A DNA stretch of 64,000 nt from NCBI GenBank assembly GCA_039978895.1, contig JBDWAL010000050.1:1-64000 (forward strand). The letters run 5' to 3'. The position numbers and the translations under genes are program-made. The DNA is from Aliishimia sp039978895. GTDB lineage: Bacteria > Pseudomonadota > Alphaproteobacteria > Rhodobacterales > Rhodobacteraceae. The notes under the pieces are model-generated. The model saw only the letters and a list, made by a program, of their open reading frames with translations. It was not told the origin of the DNA and made no database searches. Positions 6,780-15,268 of the stretch are shown here, in pieces. The number at the start of each line of letters is the position of its first letter. Positions within the stretch are counted from its first letter, which is position 1.

Positions 6780-9074
6780 ATGCGGATAGCGTGTCTTGGT
6801 GGTGGACCGGCGGGTCTCTACTTTGCGATTTCGACAAAGCTGCGAACTCCGGACGCAGAGGTTGTGGTTTTCGAGCGCAACAAAGCCGACGATACGTTTG
6901 GATGGGGCGTCGTGCTTTCGGATGAAACGTTGGACAATCTGCAAACAAACGACCCCATTTCAGCCGCGACGATCCGCGAAAACTTTGCCTATTGGGATGA
7001 TATGGCGCTGATCTATCAAGGTACAAAAACCGTCAGCTCAGGTCACGGGTTCTGCGGGATTGGGCGTAAGAAGTTACTGCAAATCTTACAGGCGCGGGCA
7101 AACGAATTGGGCGTGGATTTGCGCTTTGAAACCGAAATCGACGCGGCATCCACCTATATGGGTAACTATGACCTTGTGGTGGCATGCGACGGTTTGAATT
7201 CTAAGACGCGGGCGGAGTTTCAAGACACGTTCAAGCCTGATATCGACGTGCGTAAATGCCAATTCATTTGGCTCGGCACACATCAAAAATTTAACGATGC
7301 GTTCACCTTCATTTTTGAGAAGACGGATAAGGGTTGGTTGTGGGTGCATGCCTATCAATTCGACGACAACACCGCGACGTTTATCGTTGAGTGCAGCCAA
7401 CAGACATTTGACAACTACGGATTTGGGGAGCTGACCCAGCAAGAGACGATTGCGATCTGTGAGGAAGTCTTCAAAGAACATCTGGGCGGGCATGCGTTAA
7501 TGACCAACGCCAAACATATTCGCGGTTCTGCGTGGATACAGTTTCCGCGGGTTCTTTGTGAAAAATGGCATCACGAGAATGTCGTGTTGATGGGGGATGC
7601 CGCCGCGACCGCGCATTTTTCGATTGGATCAGGATCGAAACTCGCGCTCGAGTCAGCGGTTTCGCTGGCGGATCATGTGCACGCCGAGAAAGACATCTCA
7701 ACCGCATTCGAGAAATACGAGGACTCGCGACGCCTAGAGGTGCTGCGTTTGCAATCAGCGGCGCGTAACTCTCTGGAATGGTTTGAAGATGTCGAACGTT
7801 ATCTTGACCTCGATCCTATGCAGTTAAATTATTCAATGTTGACCCGATCACAACGCATCAGTCACGAAAACCTGCGTGAACGCGATGCAGAATGGCTGGG
7901 CGGGGCCGAAAAGTGGTTCATGGGGCAAGCTGGCGGGGATACCAATGGCCAAGCACGTGCGCCAATGTTCGCGCCGTTTCAACTGCGCGATATGCACCTC
8001 AAGAACCGGATCGTGGTTTCACCAATGGCGCAATATAAGGCCGAGGATGGTGCGCCCACGGATTGGCATTTGATCCACTATGGTGAACGCGCCAAGGGCG
8101 GGGCGGGTCTGGTTTATACAGAGATGACCTGTGTGTCGGCACATGGTCGGATCACGCCAGGCTGTCCGGGGCTTTATGCGCCGGAGCATCAAGAAGCATG
8201 GGAGCGCCTGACGCGTTTCGTCCATAGCGAGACAGAAGCAATGATCTGTTGCCAGATCGGTCATGCGGGGCGCAAGGGGTCTACTCGGATCGGCTGGGAG
8301 GGCATGGATCAGCCGCTACCCGTTGGGAATTGGCCTTTGCTGTCCGCTTCCGCCATCCCATGGTCCGACAGCAACGACACCCCAAAAGAAATGGACCGGG
8401 GTGATATGGACATGATCAAAGCTGATTTTGTCACGGCTACCCAGATGGCTGCGCGTTCGGATTTTGACATGATCGAACTGCACGCGGCTCATGGCTATCT
8501 AATCTCATCGTTTATTTCACCGCTGTCCAATATCCGCACCGATGAATACGGCGGATGTCTTGAGAACCGCATGCGATATCCGCTTGAAGTCTTCGCGGCC
8601 ATGCGCGCCACTTGGCCACAGGATAAGCCGATGGCTGTGCGGATTTCGGCCAATGATTGGGCTGGCGATGATGGCGTCACGCCTGACGAGGCTGTGCAGA
8701 TTGCTGGGATGTTTGAAGCCGCGGGCGCTGACATCATTGATGTTTCCGCTGGGCAAACATCAACTGTTGGCAAGCCCGTCTATGGGCGTATGTTCCAAAC
8801 GCCGTTTTCGGACCGTATCCGTAACGAGGCAGGCATCAAGACGATGGCCGTTGGCAACATCTACGAAGCGGATCATGTGAATTCGATCCTGATGGCGGGG
8901 CGAGCGGATTTGGTCTGCATCGCGCGTGCGCATTTGGCTGACCCATATTGGACACTTCATACCGCAACCCGTTTGGGGGACCGACATGAAAATTGGCCAC
9001 TTCCCTATCAGGCGGGGCGGGATCAAGCATGGCGCAATGCGGATCGCGACGCGGAAATGGCGGGCAAGGTATGA
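6780..9074 (+). CDS. abmA: Fused anthraniloyl-CoA monooxygenase / reductase (salicylyl-CoA 5-hydroxylase family)
   Basis: The 764-residue enzyme joins two catalytic halves. The N-terminal half is a class A flavin monooxygenase with GGGPAG (about residues 7-12) for FAD and VVLMGDAAATAHFSIGSGS as the second FAD motif. From about residue 400 an old-yellow-enzyme domain begins (NRIVVSPMAQY, QIGHAGRKG, ELHAAHGYL, SPLSNIRTDEYGG). In Azoarcus evansii this enzyme hydroxylates and then reduces 2-aminobenzoyl-CoA without aromatic ring cleavage. The close alternative, salicylyl-CoA 5-hydroxylase, is less likely given the beta-oxidation genes and ligase downstream. The start at 6780 has a GGAAGG site; a 17-codon upstream extension was rejected. 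It overlaps the next gene by 4 bp (ATGA). Confidence 0.87.
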   Translation: MRIACLGGGPAGLYFAISTKLRTPDAEVVVFERNKADDTFGWGVVLSDETLDNLQTNDPISAATIRENFAYWDDMALIYQGTKTVSSGHGFCGIGRKKLLQILQARANELGVDLRFETEIDAASTYMGNYDLVVACDGLNSKTRAEFQDTFKPDIDVRKCQFIWLGTHQKFNDAFTFIFEKTDKGWLWVHAYQFDDNTATFIVECSQQTFDNYGFGELTQQETIAICEEVFKEHLGGHALMTNAKHIRGSAWIQFPRVLCEKWHHENVVLMGDAAATAHFSIGSGSKLALESAVSLADHVHAEKDISTAFEKYEDSRRLEVLRLQSAARNSLEWFEDVERYLDLDPMQLNYSMLTRSQRISHENLRERDAEWLGGAEKWFMGQAGGDTNGQARAPMFAPFQLRDMHLKNRIVVSPMAQYKAEDGAPTDWHLIHYGERAKGGAGLVYTEMTCVSAHGRITPGCPGLYAPEHQEAWERLTRFVHSETEAMICCQIGHAGRKGSTRIGWEGMDQPLPVGNWPLLSASAIPWSDSNDTPKEMDRGDMDMIKADFVTATQMAARSDFDMIELHAAHGYLISSFISPLSNIRTDEYGGCLENRMRYPLEVFAAMRATWPQDKPMAVRISANDWAGDDGVTPDEAVQIAGMFEAAGADIIDVSAGQTSTVGKPVYGRMFQTPFSDRIRNEAGIKTMAVGNIYEADHVNSILMAGRADLVCIARAHLADPYWTLHTATRLGDRHENWPLPYQAGRDQAWRNADRDAEMAGKV

Positions 9075-9808
9075 AGGGTGCGCATGTTGTGATCTCGGGC
9101 GGCGGCACTGGCGTTGGCGCCGAGACCGCTAAGCAGTATATCAATGCCGGATACAAGGTAACGATCTTAGGGCGAACAAAGACGACTTTGGAAGCGCAAG
9201 GCATTCCGTTTCAAATTTGCGATGTGACGGATGATGCCGCTGTTCAAGCCGCTTTTGTTGCGGCGCGGGCGGAACAGGGTCCGATCACAATCGTTGTTGC
9301 GAATGCAGGTGCCGCGTCGTCCGTGCCATTTGCCAAAATGACAGCCGCTGATTTGACTGCGATGACAGACGTGAATTTGACGGGTGTTTTTAACGTTTGG
9401 CAGGCGGCCTTGGGCGACATGAAAGCGGCAAAAACAGGTCGCATGATCGCAATCGCCTCAACTGCGGGTCTCAAAGGATATCCTTATGTTGCTGGGTATT
9501 GCGCGGCCAAACACGGTGTCGTGGGTCTGACCCGCGCGTTGTCATTGGAACTTGCGATGAGCGGGATAACCGTCAACGCGATCTGCCCGGGGTTCATCGA
9601 AACCCCGCTGTTAGACCGGTCGATTGAAAATATCGTGACCAAAACAGGCATGAGCGCGCAGGACGCCGCGAAATCGCTCACGAAGGGCAACCCGCAAAAA
9701 CGCTTCATTCAAACAGACGAGGTGGCCGCAACCGCATTGTGGCTTTGCTCGGATGCCGCGCGATCCGTGAACGGACACACGTTAAGCCTGTCTGGTGGGG
9801 AAATCTGA
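9071..9808 (+). CDS. Short-chain dehydrogenase, likely 3-hydroxyacyl-CoA dehydrogenase of the anthranilate pathway
   Basis: The 245-residue classical SDR shows the nucleotide-binding motif SGGGTGVG near the N-terminus, NAG (VVANAGAAS), the catalytic YxxxK in GYCAAKHG, and the ICPGFIETPL loop after it. The start at ATG 9071 overlaps the stop of the monooxygenase; an earlier start would lie inside that gene. Within the cluster it probably oxidises the 3-hydroxyacyl-CoA made from the reduced ring product. SDRs are broad in substrate, so this role comes from context. Confidence 0.85.
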   Translation: MKGAHVVISGGGTGVGAETAKQYINAGYKVTILGRTKTTLEAQGIPFQICDVTDDAAVQAAFVAARAEQGPITIVVANAGAASSVPFAKMTAADLTAMTDVNLTGVFNVWQAALGDMKAAKTGRMIAIASTAGLKGYPYVAGYCAAKHGVVGLTRALSLELAMSGITVNAICPGFIETPLLDRSIENIVTKTGMSAQDAAKSLTKGNPQKRFIQTDEVAATALWLCSDAARSVNGHTLSLSGGEI

Positions 9809-10281
9809 TGGAACTAGATTACAAACATCTGCCAGAACCCGCATCAAAAGAGCGTCTTCGTTTGTGGCTGCGGTTTTTAAAAGCAAGTCGCTCTATTGAA
9901 GCAACGCTGCGCGAAAATCTGCGTCAAGAATTTAGGACAACATTGCCGCGTTTTGACGTGATGGCAGCGTTGTCTCGCTTCGAGAGCGGTTTGAAGATGA
10001 GCAAATTGTCGGAGGTTTTGCGCGTCTCAAATGGCAATGTAACGGGCATTGTCGACAGGTTGTCTGAGGACGGTTTTTTGATCCGAGAACCTGTGCCGGG
10101 GGACCGCCGTGCCTCGCGGGTGCGGCTCACCAAAAGTGGCCTTGAAGAATTTGAACGCCAAGCTGCGGCTCATGAGGCGTGGATCAACGATATGCTCAGT
10201 GTTTTTTCACCGGACGCGGCGCGTGACATCACCAATCGGCTTGAACAGCTTGAGGCAAGTTTACAAAAGGACAAGTTTTGA
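9808..10281 (+). CDS. MarR-family transcriptional regulator of the anthranilate cluster
   Basis: The 157-residue winged-helix protein starts at ATG 9808, sharing one base with the upstream stop. The core reads FDVMAALSRFESGLKMSKLSEVLRVSNGNVTGIVDRL (helix-turn-helix, read here as one span of about residues 50-85), followed by the beta-wing GDRRASRVRLT with the usual D-x-R. Aromatic-CoA pathways are often controlled by MarR proteins that release DNA on binding the aryl-CoA. Lying inside the operon it would be autoregulated. Confidence 0.87.
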   Translation: MELDYKHLPEPASKERLRLWLRFLKASRSIEATLRENLRQEFRTTLPRFDVMAALSRFESGLKMSKLSEVLRVSNGNVTGIVDRLSEDGFLIREPVPGDRRASRVRLTKSGLEEFERQAAAHEAWINDMLSVFSPDAARDITNRLEQLEASLQKDKF

Positions 10282-10283
10282 CC

Positions 10284-11084
10284 ATGCGAACAGATGTGAA
10301 GCATTTTAAATGTGAGATCGTAGATGGCATTGCGACCGTCGCTTTGGATCGTCCCGATCGCAAAAACCCTTTGACCTTCAATAGTTATGCAGAGCTACGT
10401 GATTGGTTTCGCGATTTGCACTACGCGGATGATGTGACTGCAGTCGTGTTTGCTTCTAACGGTGGTAATTTCAGTTCAGGCGGTGACGTGCATGACATCA
10501 TTGGTCCGTTGACCAAGATGTCGATGAAAGAACTTTTGACCTTTACGCGCATGACCGGGGATCTGGTCAAAGCAATTGTAAACTGTGGGAAACCTGTGAT
10601 TGCGGCCATAGACGGTATTTGCGTCGGGGCTGGCGCGATTATTGCGATGGCGTCAGATTTGCGAATAGCAACGCCTGAAGCCAAAGTAGCCTTTTTGTTC
10701 ACGCGTGTCGGCCTTGCGGGCTGTGACATGGGGGCATGTGCGATCTTGCCACGCATCATCGGTCAGGGCCGTGCGGCTGAACTGTTATATACGGGTCGCT
10801 CGATGAATGCGCAGGAAGGACATGCTTGGGGGTTTCACAACAAAGTTGTGCCCGCAGGGGAGCTGCTTGACGAAGCAACAGCCCTAGCCACGCGCATCGC
10901 AGACGGCCCGAATTTTGGAAATATGATGACCAAGACGATGTTGGCCCAAGAATGGTCCATGTCGATTGAGCAGGCCATCGAAGCAGAAGCGCAAGCCCAA
11001 GCCATTTGTATGCAAACTGCGGATTTCGAACGGGCATACAACGCTTTTGTTGCCAAACAAAAACCAGTGTTTGAGGGTGATTGA
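10284..11084 (+). CDS. Enoyl-CoA hydratase/isomerase family protein
   Basis: This 266-residue crotonase-fold enzyme has the oxyanion-hole segment NFSSGGDVHDI and the second loop GICVGAGAIIAMASDLRIAT. It probably hydrates the unsaturated CoA ester, or opens the ring, after the monooxygenase/reductase step. Two starts are possible: TTG at 10278, which overlaps the MarR stop, and ATG at 10284, chosen here as the stronger codon. The next gene starts on the last base of its stop. Confidence 0.85.
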   Translation: MRTDVKHFKCEIVDGIATVALDRPDRKNPLTFNSYAELRDWFRDLHYADDVTAVVFASNGGNFSSGGDVHDIIGPLTKMSMKELLTFTRMTGDLVKAIVNCGKPVIAAIDGICVGAGAIIAMASDLRIATPEAKVAFLFTRVGLAGCDMGACAILPRIIGQGRAAELLYTGRSMNAQEGHAWGFHNKVVPAGELLDEATALATRIADGPNFGNMMTKTMLAQEWSMSIEQAIEAEAQAQAICMQTADFERAYNAFVAKQKPVFEGD

Positions 11085-12235
11085 TGGCTGACACATCCTT
11101 TCTGAGCTGGCCATTTTTTGAAGACCGTCATCGTGTGCTGGCTAAGTCGTTAGACGCGTGGGCCACTCAAAACCTTGGTGCGATCGATCACGCGGACACA
11201 GATACGGCTTGCCGCGCTTTGGTTGCAGCATTGGGGCAGGGCGGTTGGCTGAAACATGCGGCCGTTGATCCCTTGGGGGAAGCAAAGTTGGATGTGCGCA
11301 GCTTGTGTCTCATACGTGAAACGTTAGCCCGCCATGATGGGTTGGCTGATTTTGCTTTCGCGATGCAAGGGCTTGGGACAGGCGCGATTTCCTTGTTTGG
11401 AACAGATGCGCAAAAAAGTGAATGGTTGCCAAAAGTTCGCGATGGCTCAGCGATTTCTGCCTTTGCTTTGACTGAACCTCAATCAGGGTCTGATGTCGCC
11501 AATTCGACAATGACGGCGACACGGGATGGCGACAATTATGTGCTGAACGGGGAGAAAACCTGGATCAGCAATGGCGGGATTGCCGATGTTTACACGGTCT
11601 TTGCCCGCACCGGTGAGGGGCCTGGCGCGCGCGGCCTTTCGGCCTTTGTTGTCCCAGCAGATACGCCGGGCCTTGATGTCGTGGAACGTTTGGAAACCAT
11701 CGCGCCACATCCCTTGGCGACCTTGCGGTTCAGTGATTGCCGCGTGCCTGCTTCGGCCTTGTTGGGGAAGAACGGGGAGGGGTTCAAGATCGCGATGTCT
11801 GTGTTGGATGTTTTCCGTTCGACGGTTGCAGCCGCAGCACTCGGATTTGCTAGACGCGCGCTGGATGAAGCTGTGACCCGTGTCACAACACGGCATGTGC
11901 AAGGGGCGCCATTGTTTGATCTGCAAATGGTGCAAGGGCATATCGCGGACATGGCGGTTGATGTCGATGCCAGTGCTTTGCTGGTGTACCGCGCCGCTTG
12001 GGCCAAAGACAACGGCGCACCACGTGTCACGCGCGAAGCGGCGATGGCCAAGCTGTTTTCCACCGATCAGGCCCAAAAGGTCATCGATCGCGCTGTGCAA
12101 TTGCATGGCGGCGATGGGGTTCGATCTGGGGAAAAGGTGGAATCGCTTTACCGCGAAATTCGAGCTTTGCGCATCTACGAAGGCGCATCCGATGTCCAGC
12201 GCGTGATCATCGCGCGCCAAACTTTGGGCCAGTAA
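11084..12235 (+). CDS. Acyl-CoA dehydrogenase family protein
   Basis: The 383-residue flavoprotein carries the family signatures FALTEPQSGSDVANS (FAD/substrate loop), GEKTWISNGGIADVYTVFART and the C-terminal IYEGASDVQRVIIAR, whose Glu matches the base that abstracts the alpha proton. It would introduce the double bond in the beta-oxidation-like part of anthranilate breakdown and pass electrons to ETF. The ATG at 11084 overlaps the hydratase stop by one base; a TTG at 11081 is an alternative. Confidence 0.88.
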   Translation: MADTSFLSWPFFEDRHRVLAKSLDAWATQNLGAIDHADTDTACRALVAALGQGGWLKHAAVDPLGEAKLDVRSLCLIRETLARHDGLADFAFAMQGLGTGAISLFGTDAQKSEWLPKVRDGSAISAFALTEPQSGSDVANSTMTATRDGDNYVLNGEKTWISNGGIADVYTVFARTGEGPGARGLSAFVVPADTPGLDVVERLETIAPHPLATLRFSDCRVPASALLGKNGEGFKIAMSVLDVFRSTVAAAALGFARRALDEAVTRVTTRHVQGAPLFDLQMVQGHIADMAVDVDASALLVYRAAWAKDNGAPRVTREAAMAKLFSTDQAQKVIDRAVQLHGGDGVRSGEKVESLYREIRALRIYEGASDVQRVIIARQTLGQ

Positions 12236-12259
12236 ACAATAACAATCAGGACGAGATCA

Positions 12260-12352
12260 GTGAGACACTTTTCTAAAGAACTGAATAGCCCGTCAAATTT
12301 GGATAAACCAGTGATCTTTTCCCCTCAGCAACAAGCGAGTAAACCATGTTAA
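12260..12352 (+). CDS. Possible 30-residue leader peptide overlapping the ligase start
   Basis: A GTG-started frame with an AGGA site 9 bp upstream runs for 30 codons (VRHFSKELNSPSNLDKPVIF...) and stops across the ATG of the ligase gene (stop 12350-12352, ligase ATG 12346). The arrangement would allow coupled translation. There is no known homologue to support it and 30-codon frames occur by chance. Confidence 0.22.
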   Translation: MRHFSKELNSPSNLDKPVIFSPQQQASKPC

Positions 12353-13971
12353 GTGCCAGCTCTCATGTCGATACATTTGCGCGCGATGCCCTTCCGCCGA
12401 TGGAAAGCTGGCCTGAGTTCTTATTGGATGGGTTCGATTATCCAGATCATCTGAACGTCGGAACTGAGCTGACAGATGCGATGGTCGACAAGGGTTTCGG
12501 AGACCACGTTGCCCTGATCGGGAACGGTCGCCGCCGCACCTACAAAGAGCTGACAGATTGGACTAATCGTATTGCGCATGTTCTTGTGGAAGACATGGGG
12601 GTGCGTCCCGGAAACCGGGTTTTGATACGATCTGCGAATAACCCAGCCATGGTGGCATGCTGGCTTGCTGCGACCAAAGCAGGGGCGGTTGTTGTGAACT
12701 CCATGCCGATGTTGCGGGCAGGGGAGCTTAGCAAATATGTCGAGAAAGCCGAAATCGCGTTTGCTTTATGTGACGCCCGTTTGATGGACGAGTTGGAAGT
12801 CTGCGCTGCCGAAAACACAACCCTAAAACACGTGATGAGCTTTGACGGGACATCTAATCATGACGCGGAATTGGACCGATTGGCGCTAGAAAAGCCCGTA
12901 CGCTTTGATGCGATTCAGACCAAAAATGATGATGTGGCTTTGTTGGGGTTTACCTCTGGGTCGACGGGCGACCCCAAGGCTACCATGCATTTTCACCGCG
13001 ACTTGCTGATCATTGCAGATGGGTATGCCCGTGAAGTGTTGGGCGTTACTGAGCAGGACGTTTTTGTCGGCTCGCCACCGCTGGCATTCACCTTTGGTTT
13101 AGGCGGGTTGGCCATCTTCCCTTTGCGATTTGGCGCTGCGGCCACCTTGCTTGAAGTGGCCACACCTCCGCATATGATCGAGATTATCCAGAAATATCGT
13201 GCCACGGTGTGTTTCACAGCACCAACAGCATACCGCGCGATGTTAAGAGCCATGGATGAAGGGGCGGATTTATCATCCTTGCGCGCGGCCGTATCTGCAG
13301 GTGAAACCCTGCCAGCGCCTGTTTACGATGAATGGATGTCCAAGACAGGAAAGCCGATGTTAGATGGGATCGGCGCCACAGAAATGTTGCATATTTTTAT
13401 ATCCAACCGCTTTGATGATCATAAACCCGCTTGCACGGGTAAACCTGTAGCTGGCTATGTTGCTAAGATCGTTGACGCTGATGGTGCCGAAGTCCCTCGT
13501 GGAACGCCCGGGCGGTTGGCCTTAAAGGGGCCAACAGGATGTCGGTATTTGGGCGGGCAACGGCAGGATGAATACGTAAAGGACGGATGGAACATTTCAG
13601 GCGATACATTTGTGCAGGACGAAGACGGCTACTTCCACTTCGCAGCCCGCAACGATGATATGATTATCTCCGCCGGTTACAATATTGCCGGCCCCGAGGT
13701 CGAAGCTGCCTTGCTGGCACATGCGAATGTAGCCGAATGTGCCGTAATCGGCGCGCCAGATCAGGAGCGTGGTACGATCGTGGAAGCACATGTCGTCTTG
13801 TCACAAGGGATCGATGAAACCGATGAACAGGTCAAGATATTGCAAGATCACGTAAAATCTATGATTGCGCCGTATAAATACCCGCGGCGGATTGTGTTTG
13901 TTTCGGACTTGCCAAAAACGGCGACCGGGAAAATCCAGCGCTTTGTTCTGCAAGCCGGCGGTTCTGCGTAA
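12346..13971 (+). CDS. abmG: 2-aminobenzoate-CoA ligase (benzoate-CoA ligase family)
   Basis: The enzyme activates the aromatic acid as an acyl-AMP and then a CoA thioester, committing it to the pathway. The 541-residue sequence has the ANL P-loop GFTSGSTGDPKATMHFHRD (about 204-222), GIGATEMLH (motif A5), NISGDTF (hinge region) and the catalytic-lysine motif KTATGKIQRF near the C-terminus. The 'GATEMLHIF' form is typical of benzoate/2-aminobenzoate ligases. The gap of 110 bp after the dehydrogenase may hold a leader frame or an extra promoter. Benzoate or salicylate as substrate cannot be excluded by sequence alone. Confidence 0.85.
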   Translation: MLSASSHVDTFARDALPPMESWPEFLLDGFDYPDHLNVGTELTDAMVDKGFGDHVALIGNGRRRTYKELTDWTNRIAHVLVEDMGVRPGNRVLIRSANNPAMVACWLAATKAGAVVVNSMPMLRAGELSKYVEKAEIAFALCDARLMDELEVCAAENTTLKHVMSFDGTSNHDAELDRLALEKPVRFDAIQTKNDDVALLGFTSGSTGDPKATMHFHRDLLIIADGYAREVLGVTEQDVFVGSPPLAFTFGLGGLAIFPLRFGAAATLLEVATPPHMIEIIQKYRATVCFTAPTAYRAMLRAMDEGADLSSLRAAVSAGETLPAPVYDEWMSKTGKPMLDGIGATEMLHIFISNRFDDHKPACTGKPVAGYVAKIVDADGAEVPRGTPGRLALKGPTGCRYLGGQRQDEYVKDGWNISGDTFVQDEDGYFHFAARNDDMIISAGYNIAGPEVEAALLAHANVAECAVIGAPDQERGTIVEAHVVLSQGIDETDEQVKILQDHVKSMIAPYKYPRRIVFVSDLPKTATGKIQRFVLQAGGSA

Positions 13972-14025
13972 TCAGCAATACATACGTTCGGAATGGCTTT
14001 TTGCCATTGAAAGCAAGGACCTGCA

Positions 14026-14439
14026 ATGAAATTCAGTTTTGACCAAAAAGTCCTTTTCAAGCACTGTGACCCAGCTGGAATCGTCTTTTATCCACGTTAT
14101 TTCGAAATGATAAACGACTGTGTAGAAGCCTTTTTTGACAAAATCGGGATGCCGTTTGAAACACTGCATAAGGACGCTGCATTGCCCACGGCACAGATAT
14201 CCACGACGTTTCACGCACCCAGCCGACATGGAGACGCCTTAGTTCTCAGCCTTCGGATTTCCCATATTGGCACCTCTAGTTTGGGCCTGAAGATCAACGC
14301 GTTTAGTACAACGCAACATCGCTTTGATGCGAATTCGACCCTAGTCTATGTAAATCAAAAGGGTCGCCCGCAACCATGGTCCGATCAGGCCCGCATAGCC
14401 CTCAAACCGTACTTTTCGGAGGAAACTAATGAACAATAA
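14026..14439 (+). CDS. 4-hydroxybenzoyl-CoA thioesterase-family hotdog protein
   Basis: The 137-residue hotdog-fold thioesterase shows the catalytic-Asp motif KHCDPAGIVFYPRYFEM with Asp15 in the place of the nucleophile/base of the Pseudomonas 4-hydroxybenzoyl-CoA enzyme. In an anthranilate-CoA cluster it may rescue CoA from dead-end thioesters rather than act in the main route; in a salicylate pathway it would release gentisate from gentisyl-CoA. Its stop region overlaps the next gene by 11 bp. Confidence 0.85.
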   Translation: MKFSFDQKVLFKHCDPAGIVFYPRYFEMINDCVEAFFDKIGMPFETLHKDAALPTAQISTTFHAPSRHGDALVLSLRISHIGTSSLGLKINAFSTTQHRFDANSTLVYVNQKGRPQPWSDQARIALKPYFSEETNEQ

Positions 14440-14872
14440 AGTCGTACAACCAAAAGGTTGGGCCGCAGCCAAAGGTTACGCCAACGGGATCCTCGCGCTA
14501 GATGGTACGCTGTATGTCGGGGGGCAGATCGGATGGACGGCAGATCAAAAATTTGAAACCCACGACTTCATCGGACAGATGGAACAAGCGCTGCAAAATA
14601 TCGTGGATGTTGTGCAAGCTGCGGGTGGACACGTGCAAGATATCACGCGTCTGACTTGGTTCGTGATCGACAAGAAAGAATACCTTGCACGTCAACGCGA
14701 AGTTGGCGAAGTCTATCGACGCGTTCTCGGACGCCATTTCCCAGCAATGTCCATGTTGATTGTTGCGGGTTTAGTCGAGGATGAAGCGCTACTTGAGATC
14801 GAAGCAACGGCATATATTGGCGAACCCAACTTGAGACAAAATCCCGATCAAGACGCGTCTGGGCAACGCTGA
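14429..14872 (+). CDS. Rid (YjgF/YER057c/UK114)-family protein lacking the RidA arginine
   Basis: The 147-residue Rid-fold protein has a standard scaffold (GTLYVGGQIGW, VVQAAGGHVQDITRLTWFV, LLEIEATAYIG). The position of the RidA carboxylate-binding Arg (FPARS in E. coli) reads FPAMS here, with Met107. It is therefore unlikely to be a 2-aminoacrylate deaminase of the RidA subfamily and fits the Rid4-Rid7 groups. In this cluster it may hydrolyse or bind an enamine/imine CoA intermediate formed after reduction of aminobenzoyl-CoA. It overlaps the thioesterase gene by 11 bp and ends the operon. Confidence 0.85.
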   Translation: MNNKVVQPKGWAAAKGYANGILALDGTLYVGGQIGWTADQKFETHDFIGQMEQALQNIVDVVQAAGGHVQDITRLTWFVIDKKEYLARQREVGEVYRRVLGRHFPAMSMLIVAGLVEDEALLEIEATAYIGEPNLRQNPDQDASGQR

Positions 14873-15233
14873 CATTTCATCGATCTGTGCTGTGCTTGTG
14901 CATCAAACGACTTGGCCAGATCAAGCCGCGGCAAGATCAAACGTCTGTGGCAACGATTGCCATAGGGTTCTCGTTTCATTGATTGTTGCGGCTCATGTAT
15001 GCGCCTGGGGCTGGCCTTCGGCATACTTGCGAGGGCATAATTCATGACTTTAAGGCCGATTTGCAAAGACTCGGTTTAACTTGCTTTTTTCGCTTTCTAG
15101 ATCATGGAGCTGGGTGCATCTGACATTCTTTCATAAGAAGATGTGAGGGAAGCGGATATCGCTCAGCTATTTACATAATACCAATTATACGGCATTCTTA
15201 ATGTAGCCTGGTGCGCGCTACTTAGAAGTACGG
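14873..15233. other. Intergenic region between the anthranilate operon and the IS30 remnant
   Basis: These 361 bp hold no supported gene. I see no clear terminator hairpin with a T tract after the Rid gene. Confidence 0.5.
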
Positions 15234-15268
15234 CTCCTATTAGAAAACAGTGAGTTATCTAATAGGAG
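15234..15268. repeat. Perfect 10-bp inverted repeat before the transposase
   Basis: CTCCTATTAG (15234-15243) and CTAATAGGAG (15259-15268) form a perfect hairpin with a 15-nt loop. The transposase frame opens inside it. It may be part of the IS end or a structure limiting read-through translation of the transposase. Confidence 0.6.
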
